A DNA stretch of 62,382 bases from Salaquimonas sp. (GTDB lineage Bacteria; Pseudomonadota; Alphaproteobacteria; Rhizobiales; Rhizobiaceae), in the NCBI GenBank assembly GCA_028289365.1, contig JANQQM010000141.1, forward strand, positions 1 through 62,382, written 5' to 3'. Positions within the stretch are counted from its first letter, which is position 1, and each line of letters opens with the position of its first letter. The notes below the pieces were generated by a model. That model searched no databases. It worked only from the letters and a program-made list of their open reading frames with translations, and had not been told where the DNA came from. Positions 9,480-18,060 of this stretch are shown in pieces. A program made the translations under genes and the position numbers.

Positions 9480-10716
9480 CGCTGCATTGGCAACAAGACA
9501 GTTTGACGTGGAAGCGGTTCGTGCCGACTTCCCGATCCTGTCTCGCAAGGTCTACGATAAGCCTCTTGTCTATCTGGACAATGGCGCTTCGGCTCAAAAG
9601 CCGACTGCAGTCCTGGATGCGATCCAGCATGCCTATTCAAATGAATATGCCAATGTCCATCGCGGACTGCATTTCCTTTCAAACGCGGCGACAGAAGCCT
9701 ATGAGGCTGCGCGCGAGAAGGTGAGGGCGTTCATCAACGCGCCATCGGTCAATGAGGTAATCTTCACCAAGAGCGCCACCGAAGCGATCAATACGGTCGC
9801 TTATGGCTGGGCCATGCAGCATCTGCGCGAAGGCGACGAGATTATCATCTCGATCATGGAGCATCACTCCAATATCGTGCCCTGGCATTTTCTGCGCGAA
9901 AGAATGGGCGTTAAATTGATCTGGGCCCCGGTGGAAGACGACGGTTCTTTCGACCTCGAAAAACTCGAAGCCCTGATTACCGATCGCACGAAGCTGATCG
10001 CCATCACCCACATGTCAAATGTGCTCGGTACGGTGATCCCGCTCAAGAAAGTGGTCAAAATGGCCCATGAGCGCGATATTGCCGTACTTGCCGATGGTAG
10101 CCAGGCTGCGGTGCATCTGCCGGTCGACGTTCAGGACCTTGATATCGACTTCTACGTCTTTACCGGGCACAAACTCTACGGCCCAACAGGAATTGGTGTT
10201 CTCTACGGGAAAATGGATCGATTGGAATCGATGCGTCCGTTCCAGGGTGGCGGAGAAATGATCACCGACGTCTTCACTGATGAGATAACCTATGCCGAGC
10301 CACCGCATCGATTTGAAGCGGGCACCCCGCCTATCGTTCAGGCAATTGGTCTTGGTGCGGCGATTGATTATGTCGAGGCAATTGGCCGTCAACCGGTGCT
10401 CGATCATGAAAACGACTTGCGCGACTATGCCCATGAAAGGCTGTCAAAGGTCAATTCGCTTCGGATTTTTGGCAATGCTCCGGGCAAGGGCGCAATCCTT
10501 TCCTTCGAGATGGAAGGCATCCACGCCCATGACGTATCCATGGTGATTGATCGAGCTGGCGTCGCAGTCCGGGCCGGTACCCATTGCGCGCAACCCTTGC
10601 TTAAAAGGTTTGGCGTAACTTCGACATGCCGGGCCTCCTTTGCTATGTATAATACAAGATCGGAAGTGGACGCCTTGGCCGATGCATTGGAGCGCGCCAG
10701 GAGTTTTTTCGCATGA
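9472..10716 (+). CDS. sufS: Class II cysteine desulfurase SufS
   Basis: PLP enzyme that mobilises cysteine sulfur for the SufBCD scaffold. The 414-residue product starts at ATG 9472, overlapping the sufD stop; upstream in-frame extension would lie wholly inside sufD. Visible motifs: YLDNGASAQKP, the EHHSNIVPW histidine region, the PLP lysine in FTGHKLYGPTG, RAGTHCAQP, and the active cysteine in TSTCRASFAMYNT, the class II pattern. The stop overlaps the next start by ATGA. No SufE gene is seen in the window, so its sulfur acceptor must be encoded elsewhere, or another protein (for example SufU-like) is used. Confidence 0.96.
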   Translation: MADAALATRQFDVEAVRADFPILSRKVYDKPLVYLDNGASAQKPTAVLDAIQHAYSNEYANVHRGLHFLSNAATEAYEAAREKVRAFINAPSVNEVIFTKSATEAINTVAYGWAMQHLREGDEIIISIMEHHSNIVPWHFLRERMGVKLIWAPVEDDGSFDLEKLEALITDRTKLIAITHMSNVLGTVIPLKKVVKMAHERDIAVLADGSQAAVHLPVDVQDLDIDFYVFTGHKLYGPTGIGVLYGKMDRLESMRPFQGGGEMITDVFTDEITYAEPPHRFEAGTPPIVQAIGLGAAIDYVEAIGRQPVLDHENDLRDYAHERLSKVNSLRIFGNAPGKGAILSFEMEGIHAHDVSMVIDRAGVAVRAGTHCAQPLLKRFGVTSTCRASFAMYNTRSEVDALADALERARSFFA

Positions 10717-11144
10717 ACCAGGGAACACAAATGGCTGAAACGGAACAGATTGCGGAATGCGCCCCGCAGAGCACGGAGCAGGGCCCGAACGCGGCCGAGC
10801 TCAATACCAATGCCGTGTCTGCCATTCCGGCTGATGAGCTGGAACGATTGACCACCGATATCATCGCGGCGCTAAAGACCGTCTACGATCCGGAAATCCC
10901 GTCGGATATCTACGAGATCGGCCTGATCTATCGCATCGATATAGAGGATGATCGCACCATAAAAATCGATATGACGCTTACTGCTCCGGGTTGTCCGGTT
11001 GCTGGTGAAATGCCCGGCTGGGTTCACGATGCGGTGGCAACAGTACCCGGCGTGATGGATGTGGAAGTCAACATGGTATTCGATCCGCCCTGGACTCCCG
11101 ACAGGTTGTCGGAAGAAGCCCAGATCGCACTAGGCTGGTTTTGA
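10713..11144 (+). CDS. sufT: SUF-associated MIP18/DUF59 protein (SufT-like)
   Basis: Small accessory Fe-S protein of the MIP18 (DUF59) family, 143 residues, thought to help mature Fe-S enzymes. An N-terminal tail of about 40 low-complexity residues precedes the core, which carries TVYDPEIPSDIYEIGLIYRI, the LTAPGCPVAGEMPGWV segment with its reactive-type cysteine, and the ending FDPPWTPDRLSEEAQ. These are hallmark sequences of the SufT branch. ATG overlaps the sufS stop (ATGA). It is 37 bases before the SufA-like gene. Confidence 0.93.
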   Translation: MNQGTQMAETEQIAECAPQSTEQGPNAAELNTNAVSAIPADELERLTTDIIAALKTVYDPEIPSDIYEIGLIYRIDIEDDRTIKIDMTLTAPGCPVAGEMPGWVHDAVATVPGVMDVEVNMVFDPPWTPDRLSEEAQIALGWF

Positions 11145-11181
11145 GGATTGCCGGACCCCATATCAGGTTCAGGAGAACACT

Positions 11182-11571
11182 ATGCCCGGATTTGAAGTAA
11201 TTTCCGTAACTGACGCCGCAAGAAAGCGCCTGGCCGAGATCATGGCTTCCAATACAGACGCCTTGGGCATTCGCATTGGCGTCAAGAATGGCGGCTGCGC
11301 TGGCATGGAATATACGGTTGATCTGGTCAGTGAAGCCGTCGAGGGCGAAGACAAGGTCGAGACCCCGGAAGGCACAATCTGGGTCGCGCCACAGGCTGTG
11401 TTGTTCCTGCTGGGTACTGAACTGGATTATGAGATCACCAAGCTTCGCACGGGGTTTGTCTTCAATAATCCAAACCAGACATCCGCCTGCGGCTGCGGGG
11501 AATCGGTCGAACTGACACCGGCGCAAATGACCCCGGATATGCTCCAGGCCCGCTCCGGCCCTTCTACCTGA
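11182..11571 (+). CDS. sufA: A-type Fe-S carrier (SufA/IscA family)
   Basis: A-type carrier that receives Fe-S clusters from the scaffold and passes them to target proteins. At 129 residues it keeps the three ligand cysteines: Cys39 in GGCAGMEY and Cys103/Cys105 in SACGCGES. ATG follows a TCAGGAGAACACT ribosome site with GGAG well placed. The last clear suf gene; the tenA frame begins within about a dozen bases. Could equally be called IscA; the suf context favours SufA. Confidence 0.94.
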   Translation: MPGFEVISVTDAARKRLAEIMASNTDALGIRIGVKNGGCAGMEYTVDLVSEAVEGEDKVETPEGTIWVAPQAVLFLLGTELDYEITKLRTGFVFNNPNQTSACGCGESVELTPAQMTPDMLQARSGPST

Positions 11572-11583
11572 ATATAGCGATTG

Positions 11584-12249
11584 ATGAGCCTTTTCCTGCG
11601 CCTCAAATCCGACTGCACGGCAGAATGGGAAGCCTATACACGGCATGAATTCGTGCGCGGCATGGGCGATGGAACATTGCCGAAGGCGTGCTTCCAGCAC
11701 TATTTGATTCAGGACTACCTCTTTCTCATCCAGTTTGCGCGGGCTTACGCACTTGCTGTCTACAAGGCAGATTCGCTCGACATGATGCGTGGCGCGCTGG
11801 ATGGTCTCAAGGCCATTCTCGAGGTGGAAATGCAACTGCATCTAAAGCACTGTAAAGAATGGGGATTGTCGCCAGCTGAAGTGGAAAAGACCCCGGAATC
11901 CCTCGCCACATTGGCTTATACAAGATTTGTCCTTGAAGCCGGGCAATCCGGCGACTTACTCGACCTTTACGTGGCACTGGCACCCTGCATGGTGGGTTAT
12001 GCCGAAATCGGCAGTGCACTTAGCACGAGCAAGACAAAACAATCTGCCGAAAACCCCTACGATGTCTGGATAAACGAATACGCTTCAGACGCTTATCAGA
12101 AAATCGCTAGCGATACCGTAGATCTGATCGATACGCTTGCCGATACTTCCTTTACCGAAAAGCGGTATCCGAAGTTGCGTGAGCTGTTCCGCCAGGCGAC
12201 GCGGCTTGAGGCTGATTTTTGGGAAATGGGTCTGCGTCTGTCGCCCTGA
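11584..12249 (+). CDS. tenA: TenA-family aminopyrimidine aminohydrolase (thiaminase II)
   Basis: TenA-type enzyme that salvages thiamine breakdown products by hydrolysing aminomethylpyrimidines to HMP. The 221-residue all-helical protein has Asp44 (LIQDYLFL), Cys135 in ALAPCMVGYAEIG (the catalytic cysteine, at the family's usual number) and a C-terminal glutamate region EADFWEMGL. ATG at 11584 is preferred to the TTG three bases upstream. It begins 12 bases after the sufA stop without an intervening terminator, so it appears to ride on the suf transcript. No TPP riboswitch is visible here, and no other thiamine gene is nearby. Confidence 0.9.
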   Translation: MSLFLRLKSDCTAEWEAYTRHEFVRGMGDGTLPKACFQHYLIQDYLFLIQFARAYALAVYKADSLDMMRGALDGLKAILEVEMQLHLKHCKEWGLSPAEVEKTPESLATLAYTRFVLEAGQSGDLLDLYVALAPCMVGYAEIGSALSTSKTKQSAENPYDVWINEYASDAYQKIASDTVDLIDTLADTSFTEKRYPKLRELFRQATRLEADFWEMGLRLSP

Positions 12250-12392
12250 AACGGCGAGTTCGGTGGTCTCAGGTAACTATCCCGGAACAGTCCAATCCAG
12301 TTTTTTAGGGAACGTGATCACAGCCCACTTGACAGATATGGAATAAAAAGAACAAATATAGAACATAATCAAGTTGATCAGGGAGTAGAAAC

Positions 12393-12827
12393 ATGTCTGA
12401 CGAGAACCCCAGCATCATGTCTCACGTTTCGGTTGGTACGAACAATTTCGAAAAGGCGATCAAGTTCTACGATGAGGTGCTTGCCACCGTGGGGGCAACA
12501 CGGGTCCTTGACCTTAGCGAGTTCAGGGCTGTCGCCTATGGCAAGAAATTCCCGGAATTTTGGGTCAACGAACCGCATGATGGCAGTCAGGCGCAGGCAG
12601 GTAACGGGGCGCATTTTGCCTTCATGGCACCGTCGAAAAACGCGGTTCAAGCCTTCTGGGACAAGGCAATTGAATCAGGTGCGGAACCCGACGGAGAGCC
12701 TGGTGAGAGGCCACATTATGGTGACGCCTATTACGGGTGTTTTGTCCGCGATCTCGACGGCAACAAGATAGAAGCCATGTATTGGGATATGTCGCTGGCG
12801 CCTGATCCGGTTTCCGGGCACGCGTAA
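12393..12827 (+). CDS. VOC-family (glyoxalase-like) protein
   Basis: A 144-residue member of the vicinal oxygen chelate fold: two beta-alpha-beta-beta-beta units starting with MSHVSVGTNNFEKAIKFYDEVL and a second with HYGDAYYGCFVRDLDGNKIEAMYWD. Metal-ligand candidates are His in SHVSVG and Glu in KIEAMYWD, with further His residues in GAHFAF. It could be a lactoylglutathione lyase-like or resistance-type enzyme; the substrate is not apparent. Preceded by a clean GGGAG ribosome site and a 143-base gap that separates it from the suf/tenA block. It is followed after five bases by a TfoX-like gene. Confidence 0.85.
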   Translation: MSDENPSIMSHVSVGTNNFEKAIKFYDEVLATVGATRVLDLSEFRAVAYGKKFPEFWVNEPHDGSQAQAGNGAHFAFMAPSKNAVQAFWDKAIESGAEPDGEPGERPHYGDAYYGCFVRDLDGNKIEAMYWDMSLAPDPVSGHA

Positions 12828-12832
12828 TCAAG

Positions 12833-13213
12833 ATGGCAATTTCGGCCTCTTACCTGGAATATTTGGAAGATTTGTTTTCGGGAGTTCCTGGCGCTTCAAT
12901 TCGAAAGATGTTCGGCGGGGTAGGGGTATTTCGGCACGGATTGATGTTTGCGCTGGCAACCAGCGATGGAAAAGTGGCTTTCAAGGCTGATCAGAAGACT
13001 ATCCCGGAATTTGTGGATGCGGGATCCTCGGAGTGGGTCTACGAAAATAAGTCGGGCAAATCGACTTCCATGGGATATTGGTACGCACCGGATTTCCTGC
13101 TGGATGATGCCGATGAATTTTCCAGATGGGCGGAACAGGCGTTTGAAACGGCCGCACGTCTTGATGCACTAAAACCGGAAAAGCAGCGCAAGTTGAAACC
13201 GGCAGGGCTGTAG
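12833..13213 (+). CDS. TfoX N-terminal-domain protein
   Basis: 126-residue protein made only of the TfoX N-terminal domain: SYLEYLEDLFSGVPGASIRKMFGGVGVF, then MFALATSDGKVAFKAD and SMGYWYAPDFLLDDADEFSRW. In gammaproteobacteria the full-length TfoX/Sxy controls competence; stand-alone N-terminal domains are common in Rhizobiales, where their role is unclear. It is five bases after the VOC gene and ends just before a strong bidirectional terminator. Confidence 0.88.
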   Translation: MAISASYLEYLEDLFSGVPGASIRKMFGGVGVFRHGLMFALATSDGKVAFKADQKTIPEFVDAGSSEWVYENKSGKSTSMGYWYAPDFLLDDADEFSRWAEQAFETAARLDALKPEKQRKLKPAGL

Positions 13214-13250
13214 CGCGGCAAGTTCTTTTGAATGTACCCTGTACAATGAA

Positions 13251-13282
13251 AAAATGCCCCGATGTTTCCATCGGGGCATTTT
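13251..13282. terminator. Bidirectional rho-independent terminator
   Basis: Perfect 14-base inverted repeat, AAAATGCCCCGATG and CATCGGGGCATTTT, around a TTTC loop. A-run and T-run on the two sides make it usable in both directions. It lies between the convergent tfoX-like and glnA genes and should end both transcripts. Confidence 0.9.
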
Positions 13283-13296
13283 GAGGCAAGGCCTGA

Positions 13297-14706
13297 TTAG
13301 ACCGAATAATACATGTCGAATTCGACCGGATGAGGTGTCATCTCGAAACGAGCGACCTCTTCCATCTTCAGTTCGATATAGGCATCGATCTGATCCTTGT
13401 CGAAGACACCGCCCTCAAGCAGGAACTTGTGGTCCTTTGCAAGGCTTTCCACTGCTTCGCGGAGTGAACCGCACACGGTGGCAATCTTCTTCAATTCCTT
13501 TGGCGGCAGATCATAAAGATCCTTGTCCATGGCAGCGCCCGGATGGATCTTGTTCTTGATACCGTCAATACCGGCCATCAGCATGGCCGAGAAACCGAGA
13601 TACGGATTTTGTGTCGGATCTGGGAAGCGTACTTCCACACGTTTCGATGCTGGCGAGGAGCCAAACGGAATCCGGCAGGATGCTGACCTGTTGCGTGCCG
13701 AATAGGCGAGCAGGACTGGCGCTTCATATCCGGGGACCAAACGCTTGTAGGAGTTAGTCGAAGGATTGGTGAAGGCATTCAGCGCTTTCGCATGCTTGAT
13801 GATGCCACCAATGTAGTAGAGGCAGGACTCGGAAAGACCTGCATATTCATTACCGGCAAAGGTCGGCTTGCCGTCTTTCCAGATCGACTGATGGCAATGC
13901 ATGCCGGTTCCGTTGTCGCCGAATACAGGCTTTGGCATGAACGTCGCCGTCTTGCCATAGGCATGGGCAACCTGGTGTACGGCATATTTGTAGATCTGCA
14001 TCTTGTCGGCACTGGTCACCATTGGTGCGAACTTGATGCCAAGTTCGTGCTGCGCAGCAGCCACTTCGTGGTGATGCTTCTCGACTTCAACGCCCATTTC
14101 TGCCAGGACTGTAAGCATTTCACTGCGGTAATCCTGCCCGGAATCGACTGGCGGAACCGGGAAATAACCGCCGGTGGTACGCGGGCGGTGACCCATATTG
14201 CCGGCTTCATATTCGGTTCCCAGGTTTGACGGCAATTCGCTGCTGTCGATGTTGAACCCGGTATTGTAGGGATCCGTTGAAAAACGGATGTCGTCGAATA
14301 CAAAGAACTCCGCTTCCGGTCCGAAAAACACGGTATCGCCAATGCCGGACGCCTTAAGATAGGCTTCGGCCTTCCGCGCGGTTCCGCGGGGATCGCGGTT
14401 ATAGGGCTCTCCGGAGACCGGATCCAGAATGTCGCAGAAGATAGCCAGCGTGGACTGGGCAAAGAATGGATCGATATAGGCGGACTCAGGATCCAGCATC
14501 AAGTTCATGTCGGACTCGTTGATCGCCTTCCATCCTGCGATGGATGAACCATCAAACATGACGCCTTCAGCAAACATGTCTTCATCGACACAGGCTGCGT
14601 CCATGGTCACATGTTGCATTTTTCCGCGCGGATCGGTGAACCGCAGATCAAGGAATTTAACGTCTTCATCCTTGATTTTTTTCAAGATTTCGCTTGCCGT
14701 GGTCAT
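13297..14706 (-). CDS. glnA: Type I glutamine synthetase
   Basis: Makes glutamine from glutamate, ammonia and ATP; dodecameric cytoplasmic enzyme. At 469 residues it matches GSI-beta. Visible: the N-terminal beta-grasp ([17 protein letters not shown]), GFDGSSI-like [21 protein letters not shown] metal ligands, [10 protein letters not shown], the NRSASCRIP arginine region, and the adenylylation tyrosine at about residue 398 in [10 protein letters not shown], so it should be subject to GlnE control. Located 102 bases downstream of glnB in the usual alphaproteobacterial glnBA operon, and terminated by the hairpin at 13251-13282. Confidence 0.98.
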   Translation of the reverse strand: MTTASEILKKIKDEDVKFLDLRFTDPRGKMQHVTMDAACVDEDMFAEGVMFDGSSIAGWKAINESDMNLMLDPESAYIDPFFAQSTLAIFCDILDPVSGEPYNRDPRGTARKAEAYLKASGIGDTVFFGPEAEFFVFDDIRFSTDPYNTGFNIDSSELPSNLGTEYEAGNMGHRPRTTGGYFPVPPVDSGQDYRSEMLTVLAEMGVEVEKHHHEVAAAQHELGIKFAPMVTSADKMQIYKYAVHQVAHAYGKTATFMPKPVFGDNGTGMHCHQSIWKDGKPTFAGNEYAGLSESCLYYIGGIIKHAKALNAFTNPSTNSYKRLVPGYEAPVLLAYSARNRSASCRIPFGSSPASKRVEVRFPDPTQNPYLGFSAMLMAGIDGIKNKIHPGAAMDKDLYDLPPKELKKIATVCGSLREAVESLAKDHKFLLEGGVFDKDQIDAYIELKMEEVARFEMTPHPVEFDMYYSV

Positions 14707-14808
14707 GCTGTTCCTTCCTTTAGCAAGTGGAAATTTCCGGCATCACAAACAAGAACCAACAAGGGTAGGTGTCGGTCACGCCGAGTTTTCATCTGGTGGA
14801 TCTGTCCC

Positions 14809-15189
<381 letters not shown>

Positions 15190-15222
15190 CTACAGGGGAT
15201 GCCGGCCGCTTCCAAACCTAAA

Positions 15223-15237
15223 GCAATCCTCGTGCCA
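15223..15237 (-). promoter_or_regulatory. Sigma-54 promoter of glnB-glnA
   Basis: On the minus strand TGGCACGAGGATTGC matches the -24/-12 consensus TGGCAC-N5-TTGC exactly. Its -24 part is 15237-15232 and its -12 part 15226-15223; transcription would start near 15212, about 65 bases before the glnB ATG. It lies in a 364-base non-coding region (15148-15511) together with the NtrC-like sites. RpoN promoters need an enhancer-binding ATPase, here presumably NtrC. Confidence 0.85.
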
Positions 15238-15330
15238 ATTTTGGCGCAGTTTCAAATTGTCGGATTGGCCACGAAAATGGGCAATTTGCAGGGCCAAATA
15301 GCTGATACTGGTCGAAACTGATTATAACAA

Positions 15331-15367
15331 CGCACAAAAAATAGGCGAAATGCACAAAAATTATGCG
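15331..15367 (-). promoter_or_regulatory. Tandem NtrC-like enhancer sites
   Basis: Two related 17-base elements, CGCACAAAAAATAGGCG (15331-15347) and TGCACAAAAATTATGCG (15351-15367), start exactly 20 bases apart, about two helix turns. Each approximates the NtrC pattern TGCAC-N7-GTGCA, the second more closely. They lie roughly 127 and 147 bases upstream of the predicted glnB start, the classic enhancer distance. Site identity is inferred from form and spacing. Confidence 0.55.
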
Positions 15368-15384
15368 GATTACCGAACGGGCTG

Positions 15385-15409
15385 CTTGCGCAGAGCGAAA
15401 CTGCGCAAG
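15385..15409. repeat. Perfect 9-base inverted repeat upstream of glnB
   Basis: CTTGCGCAG (15385-15393) and CTGCGCAAG (15401-15409) flank AGCGAAA. No T-run follows on either strand, so an operator for a dimeric regulator is more likely than a terminator. It lies between glnB and the small membrane gene at 15512 and could serve either. Confidence 0.45.
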
Positions 15410-15511
15410 GCGCATTAACGTTAAAACATGCGTTTTGATGCAAATTTTGAGCTTTTTGTTTATAGAAAATCAGGACGGCATTTGGGCAGGTTGACCAATC
15501 GAGGGTGAACC

Positions 15512-15670
15512 ATGAAACTGTTTATTGCATTGGCATTGTTGATATCCGGAGCGGCATATCTGGGCTTTGTCCCGAAATTTGACCTGGCCGGTATTGCGCC
15601 ACTTTCCGTGATCGCAGGTGGGACAATTACGATCGGCATGCTGTATTTCCTGGCCCGCGTCGAGCAATAG
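15512..15670 (+). CDS. Small membrane protein, 52 residues
   Basis: A short frame with ATG at 15512, a GAGGG ribosome site ten bases ahead and TAG at 15668-15670. The product (starting MKLFIALALLISGAAYLGF, ending LARVEQ) has two hydrophobic segments, about residues 3-18 and 27-48, joined by a short FDLAGIAPL turn, so it is probably a two-span inner-membrane hairpin. No family recognised. It is divergent from glnB and convergent with the RNA helicase gene. Coding status is supported by start, ribosome site and amphipathic layout, not by homology. Confidence 0.6.
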   Translation: MKLFIALALLISGAAYLGFVPKFDLAGIAPLSVIAGGTITIGMLYFLARVEQ

Positions 15671-15718
15671 CGCACGGAAACATCCAAACAAACTGTTTAG
15701 CTGGTTGCTGAGTACAAT

Positions 15719-15749
15719 CGTTAGGTTACGTCTCCTGCGTTACCTAACG
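15719..15749. repeat. Stem-loop overlapping the helicase stop codon
   Basis: Arms CGTTAGGTTACG (15719-15730) and CGTTACCTAACG (15738-15749) pair along 11 of 12 positions with one T-T mismatch around TCTCCTG. The helicase stop codon (15744-15746) lies inside the right arm. No clear T-run follows, so it may stabilise or partially terminate the convergent transcripts. Confidence 0.5.
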
Positions 15750-17222
15750 CAGGAATGCCGGTATGTTTTCTTCGCCGCCAAATGGATGACTGGCATCCAC
15801 CGGTTCCAGAATTCCTACTTCCCGATTATCGGAACTTGAGCGCCTGGATTTGCCGGCGCCCTTTTTCGGCTTTCTGGATTTGGTGCGATCGGTACCTTCG
15901 GCTTCAACAAGTGATTGTGCATCGAAATCTGCCGGAGCAATGTCCATCGTCGATTCACCGACAGGTTCCTCAATCTCGCGGTCCGCCTTGCGATTCCGGC
16001 TGGACTGGCTCTTCCTTGAACTACGCCCGCTTCCGGACTTTTCGTCCTTGCCGGATTTCGTGCTGCGACGCCGCTTGCCCGCCTTGTCATCCCATTCGAC
16101 CTCGTCGCCATCCCATTCGATGGTTTCGCCGATCAGTTTTTCAATCGCGTGGAATCCCTTGCGGTCGGCTGGACTTACCAGCATGAAGGCTGATCCGTTT
16201 CGTCCGGCCCGACCTGTCCGCCCAATCCGGTGAACATAGTCTTCGGCTGTTACGGGAACATCGAAATTGAAGATGTGGCTGACATCGGGAATATCTAGCC
16301 CACGAGCGGCAACATCACTGGCAACCAATATCGTGATCTTGTTGCTTCTAAATGCATCAAGCGTCGCCATGCGGCTGGTCTGGTCCATGTCGCCATGCAG
16401 GGCGCCGGCAGAAAAACCATGCCGCTCCAACGACCGCCACAAGTTCGAGACATCGACCTTGCGGTTACAAAAGACGATGGCGTTCTTCAGATTGTCAGCG
16501 CCATTGATCAGCTCGCGCAAGACAGCCCGTTTCTCGTAATCCTCAATCGGAACGCCGACCGCCCGCTGATCAATCGTGGCAGATGCGGTAGATGGGGGAG
16601 CTGCTTCGATCTGAACCGGATTTTGCAGAAACTGGCCCGACAATCTTTCAATCTCCGGCGGCATTGTCGCCGAGAAAAACAGCGTTTGCCGGGTGAAGGG
16701 CACGAGTTTAGCGATGCGCTCGATGTCTGGAATAAATCCCATATCCAGCATCCGGTCGGCTTCATCAATGACCAGGATGTCGACGCCGGTCATCAGCAGT
16801 TTTCCACGCTCAAAATGATCGAGCAAACGGCCCGGCGTCGCGATCAATACATCGGCGCCACGATCGAGCTTTTTCAGCTGTTCCTCGAAGGATACCCCGC
16901 CAATCAACAATGCAACGGTAAGCTTGTGATTTTGTCCGTATCGCTTGAAGTTCTCCTCGACCTGGGCGGCCAATTCGCGTGTCGGTTCGAGGATCAGCGT
17001 GCGCGGCATTCTTGCGCGCGCACGGCCTCTTTCGAGCAGGGAAAGCATTGGTAAGACAAAGGAAGCGGTTTTTCCAGTTCCGGTTTGCGCGATACCCATG
17101 ACATCGCGTTTGTTCAGCACTTCAGGAATTGCCTGCGCCTGAATGGCAGTCGGCTCCTTGTACCCGGATGCTTCTACTGCCGCCAGGACCTTCTTGCTCA
17201 GGCCGAGATCTTCAAATTTCAT
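15744..17222 (-). CDS. DEAD-box RNA helicase (RhlE-like)
   Basis: ATP-dependent RNA helicase of 492 residues. All core motifs are present: the Q-motif region (KEPTAIQAQAIPEVL), AQTGTGKT, PTRELA, TPGRLLD, VIDEADRMLDMGF, FSATMP, and the second-domain VASDVAARGLDIP and HRIGRTGRAGRNG. A basic, serine-rich C-terminal tail of roughly 110 residues (KSGSGRSSRKSQSSR) resembles RhlE-type tails that bind RNA. The ATG at 17222 (MKFEDLGL) is preferred; 23 upstream in-frame residues do not resemble the family. Likely roles are ribosome assembly or cold-associated RNA turnover. Confidence 0.93.
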   Translation of the reverse strand: MKFEDLGLSKKVLAAVEASGYKEPTAIQAQAIPEVLNKRDVMGIAQTGTGKTASFVLPMLSLLERGRARARMPRTLILEPTRELAAQVEENFKRYGQNHKLTVALLIGGVSFEEQLKKLDRGADVLIATPGRLLDHFERGKLLMTGVDILVIDEADRMLDMGFIPDIERIAKLVPFTRQTLFFSATMPPEIERLSGQFLQNPVQIEAAPPSTASATIDQRAVGVPIEDYEKRAVLRELINGADNLKNAIVFCNRKVDVSNLWRSLERHGFSAGALHGDMDQTSRMATLDAFRSNKITILVASDVAARGLDIPDVSHIFNFDVPVTAEDYVHRIGRTGRAGRNGSAFMLVSPADRKGFHAIEKLIGETIEWDGDEVEWDDKAGKRRRSTKSGKDEKSGSGRSSRKSQSSRNRKADREIEEPVGESTMDIAPADFDAQSLVEAEGTDRTKSRKPKKGAGKSRRSSSDNREVGILEPVDASHPFGGEENIPAFLR

Positions 17223-17527
17223 ATTCGGATTTTTCTTTTCGTTCAGATTCTCCGGGGACTCATTTAATGCCCGGATATGTCGCTGGCACACTATATACGA
17301 TTCTTCGCCAGCAGCGCTTCTATGCGCGCGCGGTCTGGATAGGCGAAGGGGTAGGCAAAGTCAACCATTTCCCCGAGATTACAATAATTTAAGGGCCGCG
17401 CTACTACGCATTTCGTCTTCATTGGATCACTTCAACTTTCCAAAATTTTTGTGATCATTTCGGGTGATCTTTTCTTCGTTTTGGTCCGTAGACCCGGCGT
17501 GATTACAAATTCAACATGGAGACTACG

Positions 17528-18004
17528 ATGCTTAAATTCTCAAAATACGCGATCGCAACTGTTTTTGCAGCCGGGTTTGCTGGTTCCGCCTGGGCCGCCG
17601 ATATTGTTGACACCGCCAAGGGTGCAGGCCAGTTCAACACCCTGTTGGCAGCAGCAACTGCAGCCGGGCTGGTCGACACCTTGAAAGGTGACGGACCGCT
17701 GACGGTTTTTGCCCCGACTGACGATGCGTTTGCAGCGCTGCCGGAAGGTACAGTTGAAAGCCTCCTGAAGCCTGAAAACAAGGACCAGCTGGTCAAGATC
17801 CTGACCTATCATGTGGTTCCAGGCAAGGTGATGTCCAGCGACCTCAAAGACGGCATGATGGCCAAGACTGTTGAAGGTGGAGAAGTCAAAATCGATCTCG
17901 CCGACGGTGCAATGGTCAACGACGCCAAGGTTGTCACGGCTGATATCGCAGCAGACAATGGCGTGATCCACGTGATTGACAAGGTAATCATGCCTGGCTC
18001 ATAA
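17528..18004 (+). CDS. Fasciclin-domain secreted protein
   Basis: 158-residue exported protein with a Sec signal peptide ([23 protein letters not shown], cut before ADIV) and one FAS1 domain: [36 protein letters not shown] and the late YHVVPGKV and [16 protein letters not shown]1 proteins usually act in adhesion or at the cell surface. The ATG at 17528 is chosen because GGAG at 17518-17521 then lies seven bases upstream; an ATG at 17516 would place the ribosome site inside the gene. Single gene followed by a clear terminator. Confidence 0.92.
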   Translation: MLKFSKYAIATVFAAGFAGSAWAADIVDTAKGAGQFNTLLAAATAAGLVDTLKGDGPLTVFAPTDDAFAALPEGTVESLLKPENKDQLVKILTYHVVPGKVMSSDLKDGMMAKTVEGGEVKIDLADGAMVNDAKVVTADIAADNGVIHVIDKVIMPGS

Positions 18005-18028
18005 GCCCGCATGAATTGAGATTGTCTC

Positions 18029-18058
18029 AAACAGGTCGCCGAGAGGCGGCCTGTTTTT
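18029..18058 (+). terminator. Rho-independent terminator after the fasciclin gene
   Basis: AAACAGGTCGCC (18029-18040), loop GAGA, GGCGGCCTGTTT (18045-18056) with one T-G wobble, followed by more T residues. It ends just before the convergent parE stop. Confidence 0.88.
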
Positions 18059-18060
18059 GT

